This document shows positions 7,472-15,080 of a stretch of DNA of 15,080 nt, piece by piece (positions within the stretch are counted from its first letter, which is position 1; each line of letters opens with the position of its first letter). The position numbers and the translations under genes are program-made. The notes beneath the pieces were generated by a model that ran no database searches, was not told the origin of the DNA, and was given only the letters and a program-made list of their open reading frames with translations. Source of the DNA: Candidatus Zixiibacteriota bacterium (GTDB lineage Bacteria > Zixibacteria > MSB-5A5 > GN15 > PGXB01); assembly GCA_024230695.1 (NCBI GenBank), contig JAAERC010000100.1, positions 1 through 15,080 of the forward strand, read 5' to 3'.

Positions 7472-8398
7472 CTAAGTGCTACTTTGTGAACTTTGTGAAC
7501 TGTCAGAATTTGAATCATCATCCTCATTTTCAAATTCAATCAGACATCTTCCCGGAGGAATACCATCCTCTCTGGCAAATCCTTCACTGCCAATGGTCCC
7601 ATCTCTGGTCTGACCATCGGGAAGAGTCACTTTATATTTTACATCACAAATGGCCTGACTATTATTATCAAGCATCTTTATTTCAAGCCAGTCTTTAAAT
7701 AGTAACAGGCTTGAATCCTGATTTTCCTTGCCAATTTCAAACTCACCGATTTTGATAGTAAAAAAATACTCGGGTGGATTATATGAACCACCATACCGTT
7801 CGACTTCTTCGCTGGTCGGGAGTTCATCGGTGTCCTCATGGTATTCATATTCCCATTTTAATTCTATTTTACTATCTCTGACAGTTGTTTTCAGATCAGT
7901 AATAATATCGTGACCACCGTCGGCATCAAATTCATAAATAACAATTGTAGCCTCGGTGCCATCCTTAACATCTTCCATATCAGCAGATAAAGTTAAAATT
8001 TCTCCACGCCTTGCCTCATCGGAGCTCCACTTCATATTTTTTGCTTTCGGCTGAGGATAAACCGGTATTTTGGTCGATACGCCCTTTAGATCATTGGCCG
8101 GAAGTTCAACTTCGAAATATATTTGATCATCCAATTCAATATTATCAGGAACCTCGAAATCGGCGGTAAAAAGATCATAATATATTTTGCCTTTGCCCTT
8201 GCCGAGTTTTTTGCCTTTTACTGTTTTTCCCTTTACTCTTATTTTTGCACCGTTACCAACAAAGAGAGTGCGTACTTCTAATTTTGCTCTTAATCCGACA
8301 AATGCCATTCCCGAAACCCAGGAAGCACTGATAAGATAAGATTTGAGCTCTATCTCATGTTCCTCATCAGTTGCTTTTGTGAAAGTTAAATCACCCAT
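7472..8398 (-). CDS. Beta-rich protein sharing Ig/TTR-like C-terminal modules with the PAAR protein
   Basis: This 308-residue protein is probably a spike-associated adaptor or cargo (inference). I chose the ATG at 8398 because it overlaps the stop of the DUF1795 gene (TGATG); a TTG one codon earlier is also possible. Residues 1-115 are beta-rich and unrecognised, with a basic stretch near 54-70. Residues 121-218 (KWSSDEARRGE, then IELKWEYEY) form an Ig-like module. Residues 235-291 form a transthyretin-like module (VKYKVTLPDGQTRDGTIGSE, then GIPPGRCLIEFE). Both align by eye, in the same order, with the C-terminus of the PAAR protein at the right edge. The module type is also familiar from the C-termini of VgrG and related proteins. 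The last 17 residues are an acidic Ser/Gln tail. The overlap with the DUF1795 gene suggests coupled translation and a possible physical pairing. Confidence 0.78.
   Translation of the reverse strand: MGDLTFTKATDEEHEIELKSYLISASWVSGMAFVGLRAKLEVRTLFVGNGAKIRVKGKTVKGKKLGKGKGKIYYDLFTADFEVPDNIELDDQIYFEVELPANDLKGVSTKIPVYPQPKAKNMKWSSDEARRGEILTLSADMEDVKDGTEATIVIYEFDADGGHDIITDLKTTVRDSKIELKWEYEYHEDTDELPTSEEVERYGGSYNPPEYFFTIKIGEFEIGKENQDSSLLLFKDWLEIKMLDNNSQAICDVKYKVTLPDGQTRDGTIGSEGFAREDGIPPGRCLIEFENEDDDSNSDSSQSSQSST
7481..7507 (-). repeat. 9-bp tandem repeat in the Ser/Gln tail of the Ig/TTR protein
   Basis: The unit ACTTTGTGA (plus-strand reading) occurs twice in a row at 7481-7498, followed by a degenerate third copy. 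It encodes the repeated Ser-Ser-Gln/Ser-Gln-Ser tail. Such repeats can change copy number by slippage without breaking the frame. Confidence 0.6.
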
Positions 8399-8841
8399 CA
8401 ATCATCATCCACCGGCTCATAAGTACCAGGTAAAAGAGTTTCAATTATCTGTTTCATTTGGGCACCTACAGTTTTAATCGTCTGTTTAGTATATTTTCCG
8501 GAAAAGGTAAACCCAATTTTATCCTTATAAACAAAAACGTATTTCTGAAAAAATATCATATCGTCGGCCGGGACCCATTTATAAACAAATTCCCAGGCCG
8601 GATTGCCGTCCGGCAAAGTAATTTCTTCATCTTTGAGAACATCGACCCCATCCATCGTTTCAAGAATCGGCGAAGTTCTTTCATAAGCAAAATGAGAAAT
8701 CTTATCATGCCGTAATTTTCTATCAAGAGTCAGCATGATACTATGATCCAAATCGGCTTCTTTGGGGCCTTTGAAAACATATACCGTTTGATCCGTCCAT
8801 CCTTTGGGCAAATCAAATTCAAAAAGATTATTTTTACTCAT
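8398..8841 (-). CDS. DUF1795 (Eag/DcrB-like) protein, likely T6SS effector chaperone
   Basis: This 147-residue protein matches the DUF1795 pattern by eye. It starts with FEFDLPKGWTDQTVYVFKG, continues with a polar middle, then LPDGNPAWEFVYKWVPAD, FFQKYVFVYKDKIGFTFSGK and a final helix (VGAQMKQIIETLL). The opening 'LPxGWxDxTVyvF' is the hallmark of the Eag chaperones. In Proteobacteria these bind the N-terminal region of PAAR-bearing effectors and help load them onto VgrG. The length fits the family. It has no signal peptide, which separates it from periplasmic DcrB. Its stop overlaps the start of the Ig/TTR protein, so that protein, the PAAR protein or the OmpA-metzincin protein are candidate clients. 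No strong Shine-Dalgarno is seen before its ATG. Confidence 0.75.
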   Translation of the reverse strand: MSKNNLFEFDLPKGWTDQTVYVFKGPKEADLDHSIMLTLDRKLRHDKISHFAYERTSPILETMDGVDVLKDEEITLPDGNPAWEFVYKWVPADDMIFFQKYVFVYKDKIGFTFSGKYTKQTIKTVGAQMKQIIETLLPGTYEPVDDD

Positions 8842-8864
8842 TTTATAACCATTTATTTTTAAAA

Positions 8865-8895
8865 ATTATACACATGTTTTCTATAATTTATTCAA
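8865..8895 (-). promoter_or_regulatory. Possible weak promoter before the DUF1795 gene
   Basis: On the minus strand a perfect TATAAT (8870-8865) lies 24 bases before the DUF1795 start, with TTGAAT (8895-8890) 19 bases upstream of it. The spacing is longer than ideal and the region is AT-rich, so chance is a real alternative. Confidence 0.25.
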
Positions 8896-10108
8896 AACAA
8901 TACAAGGCCTTTTTTCCGGCAACAAATATATGCCCATCCTTATCAAGTGCCGGCGGAGCATAAAATTGGTCATCGGTTTTGGTAATAAGTCGTTCAAGCA
9001 ATTTCTCACCATCGGGTGCAAACAGAGCTAATAAACTTCCATTTATAACAACAGCATGATTGTCTGCGGTAATAGTTATATAATTTCTTTCAGCCGGGGT
9101 TAGAATCGCGGTCCAGTCAATTTCTCCTTCTTTGATACAAAGCAATTGTAACCCATCATTAATAAAAATCCTACCATCATTATCGCAAGCAGGCGGTTGT
9201 AAGCTACTAAGTTTGTCAATTGGAAATGACCAGAGCTCTTTACCATCAAGAGTGATAGCTTTCAAAGATACAGTAGTTTTTTCATCAATGGTTATTTTTG
9301 CCATTATGATTAAATTATCATTTTTATCAAGTGAAGCAGATAGAGGAGTATCAATATCTAATTTAAAACTGCTTTTTATTTCTCCGCTGGTAACATCAAA
9401 CAAACTAATCTCATTTTTTGCCGAAATAATTATAGATTTTTCATCATTTGACAATAAAGCAAAATCAACCCGGCCATCGAATTCATGATCCCATTTAACC
9501 CAATTCTCATTGCGATCAAAACTATATATATAATATTTTTTTGGTAATTTCCTCGGGGCGCCGGTAAATTGAACAACTGCCAGGACTTCATCGAGTGATG
9601 GTTTAAGGAGCATTTCATAAGAGTACTGATCAAGGTATGGTATAACATCCGCATTTCCAATTTGATTGTATTCATAATCCTGATAGGTAAGTTGCTGGAC
9701 CGGGTCAAGATAAGCCAATGCTCTAGGCCCAAACACAACTCCGGCCGTACCGCTTAATGGTATCCGATGTTTGAACTTACCAGATATATTGTAAACAAAA
9801 AAGTTATTTCTTGATCTGACTCCAACATTTTCATCATTAATGTGAACAAAGTCAGGTGATTCGACAAAATCTTCATCGACATCCAGATAAATATTAGACC
9901 ACAATGGTTTCCATTTACATTTCATTTCGACAGGAACTAAAGAATTCCTTTGAAAATTCGCCCATTGGATCGGATACTCCATATCTTTGGTATCTAGGGC
10001 CATTATATTATCCTTTTCCCTATTGATCTCATTAGATTCTGCCCCGCAATTGATAACCGTGGCAAGAATAAAGATCAACACAATATCTGTTACAATATTT
10101 TTTATCAT
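8888..10108 (-). CDS. Predicted lipoprotein with PQQ/WD-type beta-propeller fold
   Basis: This 406-residue protein starts with a short basic end and a hydrophobic run (IVLIFILATVINC), with Cys21 as likely lipidation site. Asn at -1 is unusual for a classical lipobox, which prefers Gly, Ala or Ser. After a polar linker the chain is a series of beta-strand repeats typical of propellers. Examples are SLDEVLAVVQF, SNDEKSIIISAKNEISLFDVTSGEI, LKAITLDGKELWSFP, PPACDNDGRIFIND and ALDKDGHIFVAGKKALYCF. The 'DxDGxIFv' and 'DGKELWSF' elements recall PQQ-like repeats of BamB-type proteins. It would sit in the envelope. It lies 43 bp after the OmpA-metzincin gene, the usual place for an immunity gene, but propellers are also common scaffold lipoproteins. 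An internal ATG at 10003 with AAGGA upstream could give a cytoplasmic form. Confidence 0.7.
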   Translation of the reverse strand: MIKNIVTDIVLIFILATVINCGAESNEINREKDNIMALDTKDMEYPIQWANFQRNSLVPVEMKCKWKPLWSNIYLDVDEDFVESPDFVHINDENVGVRSRNNFFVYNISGKFKHRIPLSGTAGVVFGPRALAYLDPVQQLTYQDYEYNQIGNADVIPYLDQYSYEMLLKPSLDEVLAVVQFTGAPRKLPKKYYIYSFDRNENWVKWDHEFDGRVDFALLSNDEKSIIISAKNEISLFDVTSGEIKSSFKLDIDTPLSASLDKNDNLIIMAKITIDEKTTVSLKAITLDGKELWSFPIDKLSSLQPPACDNDGRIFINDGLQLLCIKEGEIDWTAILTPAERNYITITADNHAVVINGSLLALFAPDGEKLLERLITKTDDQFYAPPALDKDGHIFVAGKKALYCFE

Positions 10109-10151
10109 AGCTTTTCTTTTCAGCTAATAATTTATTATCAAACAAATTCAT

Positions 10152-13100
10152 TTACGACCCTTTCACCTCAAAAGCCCCTCCGCCAAGGCCCTCTGCGGAA
10201 TTTATCCAGGTGCTGAGAAATGCCAGATCAGTTTTCGTGATTTTTGCCTGATTACCTGTGGGATTGGGCCAAGCTGTATGGCTCGCGTCGTGCCCCAGGA
10301 TAGTTCCCGGATCTCTCGCTAACATACATTTGACGATCCATTCCCTGGCAACACTATGATTAACCGTCAAGGCAGTTAATGGCGATGTTCTGGCGGCAAC
10401 GGTTGTGGCATTATTAATATTGACCGTTACCGTCAAATGGGCTGCATTCCTTGTAGCCGTTGCATCACTGGCCGAATGATCCGATCGAATTTTACTATAC
10501 TCCAAAACCAATGGGAAAAAGAAAATATATGTTTTCTGAAAATCCGCAGTGGTACCTTTAAGAAAGAACCGATTATTTAATTCATTAAATTTTGCCTTGA
10601 TTGAACTCGACCACCAGGTTTTATTGGCATCGGTCCATGATCGATTTTGGGTCGCGTCGGTAGGGTGGACAAAGTTATTATAAACTACGCCGATTTTTAT
10701 AAAAACTGAAAGGACGCCATCAAATGGAGTTCTTGGCATTACCGGACCCGGTGGTGTTGGACCGACTTTTATACCATGGGCCTGTTCACCCTGTCCTATT
10801 TTATATAGACCAAGGTCAACTTTACCGACACCGGTACTTATTTTCCTTTTTTCAACATACGGCTTTAATATATCACGATAATCATTAGGAGATTTTTTTA
10901 AACGATACCGGAAAGTTTTGTCTCGTCCTCCCTTAGTGAAACGGTAAACAAGTTGATATTCGGTCCCTTTAAGATGCTTTTTTATGGCTGAATCACTATC
11001 GGCGGCCGTATTTATATGATTCATTACATGCCAGAAATGTCTCATTCGCGGTGCCCAGGTTTGATTCATCATTGAATGGTCATTCATTTGGTACGGCATC
11101 CCAAGATAATAGTTGCTAAACCGGGCGTCTTCTTTATAAATGTACTTCTCGCCAGCGTCATACATATAGTCATCATCAAGACCAATGGCATGTCCAAATT
11201 CATGAGCACCAATCAGACATCTGTAAGTTTTACCATCAACTGCGTCGGTGATTTGATTTCCATAAAAGTCGGTGTCTTCGAAATGCTCATAAAATAAATC
11301 ACCTGAATCAACGCCCATTGCGCCGTCGCCCTCATCATTGGAAACCTTGACCTCACATTTATGTCTTCCTCCTCTGGTGGCAGTTTTGGCCTCATATAAA
11401 TAAACCGGTTTGATCTGAACATTGCCCTTTGAATCATCATCGAGAGCAGCCGGTTCTAAAATATAATTTTTTACTTCCCAACGGTTTTTTGAGTTTCTCA
11501 ATCCTTTTCGTTCGTAATTTTCCATATCGATATCGGAAACGGCATGGTTTTTAATTTCATTATTAGCTGGATCCAGAACCTTTTGGTCCTTAATAAATCG
11601 ACCGTTCCAGTAAATTATTACAAACGAGCGAGCCTGATATCCACCCTTGTATTTTTTAGTACTTTTTCTGCAACTCCCATAATGAATATAAAACAGTTCA
11701 TAATTGCCGACACCATCGGCCGAATAGAGAGAATGTGGAACGGCTTTGTATCTTTTATTATTAAGCGCCGGAGAAACGTTTTTGGTCAATGTAAGAGTAG
11801 TATTACTTTCGACCGATTTGACAGTATGTCTTTCATATCTATTTACTACAATCTTATAATTCGGCTTAACATTGGCTAGAAATCTTGTTCCCGTTCCGGT
11901 AACCTGATCGCTGTTATTGGCGACAGTTATTCTTCCGGTATTGTAAGTCTTATAGACGTATTTAATCTTAAAATGGCTGTCGTTATCGATAAGTCGAGCC
12001 TCCCGACAACCCTTGATATGCTTCCTTTTTCTTTCAAAGGTCTGAGCCGATTGTCCTGACCGTTTATCAAAAATACCATAAAACTTATTACAGAACATTA
12101 TACCGCGCGTTCTGCCGGGAACGTCGGTGATGATATTCCGCCAGACATCATTGGCACCTGATTTTTCTTTTTTAAAATCGATTTCACTGAAACAGGCCGA
12201 TTCGACTTTTGGATTTTGGACGCTGTCATTTTTTCTGGGTTTGTAAAGCTTTAATTCATCCTTAACGACATGCAAAAGTGCCAGCCGTGAGGCCGCCGAA
12301 AGTCTTCTATTGACATCAGTTTTATTTTTGTCGGTGAGTTTTTGTTTTCCTTTGTCATCAACCAGAACAATATCATCAAGCGAAAATATAATTGGGTTTG
12401 ATGAGTCGGCCTCTTTCGTATCATAAGGTTTTAGTTTTAGCTTGGTTTTTAATACATCATGAAACCGGCCGCTTTTCCAGGAGGCGCCATCTTTGTATCG
12501 CGTCCAATAGTTTTCAGATGACCATTCATGTGGGAGATCATAATAGCTGAGCCGCTTATAACAATCTGTCGGGGTCATCAATGCTTTTATATCTTTATCA
12601 AGTTTCTTTTCAAGTTTCGGCTCGGTATTGCCGTCTTTTGTATAAACCCACCATCGTTCCAGGTGTGGGGTCAATTTTGTAACCGATTTGAATTCGAAAT
12701 GTATATTTTTTCTTTTTGGGTCGTCGGGAACCTTGACAGTGTAAACACCTTTTTGATATTTGGTGATAGCCAGAATTGCTTCTTTTTTATGTTTGGTCCC
12801 AACTTTTTTATAATGATATGCTTTAATTGTCAGTCCCTCGGGAACTTGCCTGATCTTGGGGACATCGTTATTTAATTGCACCAGATTATGGAAATCGAAC
12901 TTCATATGATAAGCGATCATATTCAATTCGGTGAGTGCATCAAGATAATTGGCTATAAAATGTTTATCATGATAAAACGGACATTGATTTTCCAAATGTA
13001 ATTTATCTGTTGCCGGAAAACAAACGATTCTTGGTGTTCCCCTTCTTCGCGCCGGAACGTCGTCAAGATAGAAAAAGAGAGCTTCTACCCGACGGTACTT

Positions 13101-13898
13101 CTCTTTTTGATATTTACTGTCATCAGGGGTTGTCATTGGAAATGAGTATCCGCAACCCAAAAATTCTTTACCAGCCTGGGCAAATTTCAGCTTATTGGTA
13201 CGAAGAAGCAAAAGAGCCGGCGCATCGACTTTGAGGTACTTCCGAATCTGCTCATCATACATATCAAAAACAGATTTCCAAATCACCTCCGGCCATTTCT
13301 TTTTTTCGTCTTCTTCAACCTTTTTAGCCAGGTCAGCGTCATCAATTCCGAGAGTAAATTTTTTCTTAACACCTTTAAAAAAGCCCTTAACGGCATCGCG
13401 GGTCTTATTTTCTGAATCCCACTCATTATCGATTTTCATAGGATTACAACTGGTATCATCCTTAAAGGAATCTCCACCGAGAAAATTAAAATAGGTCATT
13501 AACAATTTGCAATCGCGGATGCATTGATTATCAAAAGCCAATTTTGCCCAACGATCTTTTTTCCCAGTCAGAAGACAGTAAATAGCCTCGGCTCGATTTT
13601 TTCCCAAGGTAAAATTAGCCGCATGATCGCCGCCGGGATCAGTATGCCCGGTCAGTATCAGCCTTTTCCGGGAATCAAAACTGAACTGCTTAATAATCGC
13701 TGCCAAGCCGGCGAAACCTTCGGAGGCGGCAAGTTTCATCATGCTTTTATGATCGGATGTGGCCACATCTTTATCACAGCCCTTACCGGGCATCAGCACA
13801 ATGCTATTTTCATTATAAAGGTCTTTGCCGAACTCCAATATATCGACTGCTTTGCCCTTTAAGGATGAAACGACTTTTGTATTTGTTTTTGGGGGCAT
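10152..13898 (-). CDS. OmpA-like / phage-tail module / metzincin-type zinc protease fusion, likely injected effector
   Basis: This 1248-residue protein has no signal peptide (MPPKTNTKVVSSLKGKAVDI). Residues 33-115 are the first part of an OmpA-like fold, with LILTGHTDPGGDHAANFTLG (H85, D87) and KNRAEA. The closing strand FLGCGYSFP, then YRRVEALFF (R269, R270), comes only after an insertion of about 130 residues. Residues 655-720 resemble a beta module frequent in phage tail proteins (GRITVANNSDQVTGTGTRF, then LTLT). The protease region holds HEFGHAIGLDDD (H899, E900, H903, D909) and a candidate Met-turn SMMN (942-945). This fits the metzincin pattern HExxHxxGxxD, with Asp as third zinc ligand as in snapalysin-like enzymes. 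The C-terminal 200 residues are unrecognised. The gene is 24 bp from the PAAR gene, without a clear ribosome binding site. The most likely role is a peptidoglycan-anchored protease delivered by the T6SS. Delivery and target are inference; the zinc motif is directly visible. Confidence 0.85.
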   Translation of the reverse strand: MPPKTNTKVVSSLKGKAVDILEFGKDLYNENSIVLMPGKGCDKDVATSDHKSMMKLAASEGFAGLAAIIKQFSFDSRKRLILTGHTDPGGDHAANFTLGKNRAEAIYCLLTGKKDRWAKLAFDNQCIRDCKLLMTYFNFLGGDSFKDDTSCNPMKIDNEWDSENKTRDAVKGFFKGVKKKFTLGIDDADLAKKVEEDEKKKWPEVIWKSVFDMYDEQIRKYLKVDAPALLLLRTNKLKFAQAGKEFLGCGYSFPMTTPDDSKYQKEKYRRVEALFFYLDDVPARRRGTPRIVCFPATDKLHLENQCPFYHDKHFIANYLDALTELNMIAYHMKFDFHNLVQLNNDVPKIRQVPEGLTIKAYHYKKVGTKHKKEAILAITKYQKGVYTVKVPDDPKRKNIHFEFKSVTKLTPHLERWWVYTKDGNTEPKLEKKLDKDIKALMTPTDCYKRLSYYDLPHEWSSENYWTRYKDGASWKSGRFHDVLKTKLKLKPYDTKEADSSNPIIFSLDDIVLVDDKGKQKLTDKNKTDVNRRLSAASRLALLHVVKDELKLYKPRKNDSVQNPKVESACFSEIDFKKEKSGANDVWRNIITDVPGRTRGIMFCNKFYGIFDKRSGQSAQTFERKRKHIKGCREARLIDNDSHFKIKYVYKTYNTGRITVANNSDQVTGTGTRFLANVKPNYKIVVNRYERHTVKSVESNTTLTLTKNVSPALNNKRYKAVPHSLYSADGVGNYELFYIHYGSCRKSTKKYKGGYQARSFVIIYWNGRFIKDQKVLDPANNEIKNHAVSDIDMENYERKGLRNSKNRWEVKNYILEPAALDDDSKGNVQIKPVYLYEAKTATRGGRHKCEVKVSNDEGDGAMGVDSGDLFYEHFEDTDFYGNQITDAVDGKTYRCLIGAHEFGHAIGLDDDYMYDAGEKYIYKEDARFSNYYLGMPYQMNDHSMMNQTWAPRMRHFWHVMNHINTAADSDSAIKKHLKGTEYQLVYRFTKGGRDKTFRYRLKKSPNDYRDILKPYVEKRKISTGVGKVDLGLYKIGQGEQAHGIKVGPTPPGPVMPRTPFDGVLSVFIKIGVVYNNFVHPTDATQNRSWTDANKTWWSSSIKAKFNELNNRFFLKGTTADFQKTYIFFFPLVLEYSKIRSDHSASDATATRNAAHLTVTVNINNATTVAARTSPLTALTVNHSVAREWIVKCMLARDPGTILGHDASHTAWPNPTGNQAKITKTDLAFLSTWINSAEGLGGGAFEVKGS

Positions 13899-13922
13899 AG
13901 TTTATTTAAAATTTATATCTCT

Positions 13923-15080
13923 TCATTGCTTACGATCTCTTATATCATATTTATATTCAATTTTTCCGGGCGGAAGATCATCCTCTTTGGCATATCCATC
14001 TTTATTGAGATAACCCTCTTTGACTCCGCCATTAGGAAGATAGACTGTATATTTAACGTTTCCAACCGGTTGGCCGTCGTCATCTTTTAGTTCCAATTCA
14101 ACATAATCCTTAAAAATTAAAAGTCCCGATTTGGTTTTTGTGCCGTCAACCGCAATAGTAAAATAAAACGACGGTGACGAATACCCGCTTTTTCTAACTT
14201 TGGCATCCTGATCTTCAACAAGTTTATCATCGATTTTTAATTCCCATTCCTGCTCAATCTGACCATTGCTTATTTTACATTCAAAAGATTTAAAGAGTTT
14301 ATCCGCGCAGTTGGAATCTTTTATAAAAATCTGCAACTCAGCTTTATCGTCATCTTCAATACCCACCGTATCGACTAACAATTTTACTTTATCGCCAACA
14401 TGGGCACTTTCTGTTGACCATTCCGCTTTGGTGATGTCTCTAATGGATATCTCATAATCGCCTTCTTTGGGTACAGCTTTGTCCAGGGTCCCACACACAA
14501 AACCACGTTCCCGGACATTACTTGGTGATCTAATCGTATATCTGATACCGTTTAGGTCTTTGCCGCCCTTATCAACAAATTTCACATTCAGAAAATGATT
14601 TTCTTTGACTTCGGTAGCAACTACCGACGACTGAATCGAGCTTCCACCACTACCACTACCGCCGCCACCGCCACTGCCATCGCCGATCATCACATCAAAA
14701 CTACCCATTAATATTTTTGCTTTGTTATCGGGTGGTTTTTGGAAGGAGACTCCGGGAGGAGTCGCGATATGAGATGGCATATTTGTCGCGGTACTGTCAA
14801 CAGTCGCGGCAGGTTGACCCATAATATTGACGGTAGTGCTCAAAGCACCGTCAATCATTCCAACATAGGGATGTGGCAATGGGGTTGGTACTGGTGATGG
14901 ACTGGGAGGAGCCGGGACTAAAACAATATGAGTATCAACACCAACAATCTGGTCGTTCTTTTTTGCGGCTGGTTTTTTATTAACAAAAACCGTTCCCACA
15001 GCTATTACCTGTCCAACAGGAAGATTAGCCGGATCATTACAGGTTTCTGCCATGGAACCGAGAGTGGCAACACCTTTGCC
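13923..15080 (-). CDS. PAAR-like spike-tip protein with Gly linker and Ig/TTR-like tail (runs off right edge)
   Basis: The frame has an ATG at 15053, but it is open to the edge and the residues before it (GKGVATLGS) continue the PAAR repeat pattern. The true start is therefore probably outside. From that Met, residues 1-124 are PAAR-like: NDPANLPVGQVIAVGTVFVN, KPAAKKNDQIVGVDTHIV, PHPYVGMIDG and IMGQPAATVD. PAAR proteins cap the VgrG spike and often carry cargo. A Gly/Ser linker (125-139) follows. A TTR-like module (about 155-205), an Ig-like module (208-305, EWSTESAHVGD onward) and a second TTR-like module (314-372, VKYTVYLPNGGVKEGYLNKD) complete the chain. The last two match the 308-residue protein at 7472-8398. 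The gene ends 24 bp before the OmpA-metzincin gene, which is a natural candidate for docking to this tail. Confidence 0.85.
   Translation of the reverse strand, partial: GKGVATLGSMAETCNDPANLPVGQVIAVGTVFVNKKPAAKKNDQIVGVDTHIVLVPAPPSPSPVPTPLPHPYVGMIDGALSTTVNIMGQPAATVDSTATNMPSHIATPPGVSFQKPPDNKAKILMGSFDVMIGDGSGGGGGSGSGGSSIQSSVVATEVKENHFLNVKFVDKGGKDLNGIRYTIRSPSNVRERGFVCGTLDKAVPKEGDYEISIRDITKAEWSTESAHVGDKVKLLVDTVGIEDDDKAELQIFIKDSNCADKLFKSFECKISNGQIEQEWELKIDDKLVEDQDAKVRKSGYSSPSFYFTIAVDGTKTKSGLLIFKDYVELELKDDDGQPVGNVKYTVYLPNGGVKEGYLNKDGYAKEDDLPPGKIEYKYDIRDRKQ

Noticed and set aside
9430..9738. Second minus-strand frame inside the lipoprotein gene
   Set aside because: It is out of frame with the clear beta-propeller repeats and its translation has no recognisable pattern.
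1..15080. Extracellular contractile injection system or prophage tail instead of T6SS
   Set aside because: A Clp-type ClpV with N-domain, an Hcp of TssD type, DUF5458-like TssC and a VgrG start point to a T6SS. No baseplate, tape-measure or lysis genes of phage type are seen here, although the flanks are unknown.
1..15080. RNA genes, CRISPR arrays, insertion sequences
   Set aside because: I found no cloverleaf-like, direct-repeat/spacer or transposase pattern on either strand; gaps between genes are all under 200 bases.

Overview
The window is a gene-dense stretch with almost no spare DNA. Every convincing gene lies on the minus strand, so the biological order runs from high to low coordinates. 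It encodes the core of a contractile, type VI-like secretion system (T6SS) and a set of spike and cargo genes. The small Hcp, the DUF5458-like TssC and the coiled-coil-ended TssB resemble the T6SS class (T6SSiii) known mainly from Bacteroidota. A diderm bacterium, perhaps from or near the FCB group, is therefore the best guess. The DNA is moderately AT-rich with strong Shine-Dalgarno sites. I cannot name the organism from sequence alone.

Right part (about 15080 to 5360, transcribed first): a spike and cargo module. It starts with a PAAR-like spike-tip protein that runs off the right edge and carries C-terminal transthyretin/Ig-like modules. Next comes a 1248-residue protein joining an OmpA-like peptidoglycan-binding domain, a phage-tail-type beta module and a metzincin-type zinc protease. 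Then come a beta-propeller lipoprotein, a DUF1795 (Eag/DcrB-like) chaperone-type protein, a beta-rich protein whose C-terminal half repeats the modules of the PAAR protein, and a 698-residue protein ending in a second OmpA-like domain. Neither OmpA-like protein has a visible signal peptide, which fits loading onto an injection machine better than Sec export.

Left part (5295 to 1): a good sigma70-like promoter precedes the machine genes. The ClpV-type unfoldase is encoded by two genes, one for the N-domain plus D1 and one for D2, joined by a TAATG stop/start overlap. They are followed by TssB, TssC, Hcp and the first 55 residues of a VgrG-like spike that runs off the left edge. A 12-bp perfect hairpin sits between hcp and vgrG and may set their ratio.

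Working model (inference): TssB/TssC form the contractile sheath, Hcp the inner tube, and VgrG with PAAR the spike. The split ClpV recycles the sheath. The DUF1795 protein and the Ig/TTR-bearing protein help mount cargo, chiefly the OmpA-metzincin protein, which would be anchored to peptidoglycan in the target periplasm. The lipoprotein could be its immunity partner or an envelope component. Baseplate and membrane-complex genes are not in the window.
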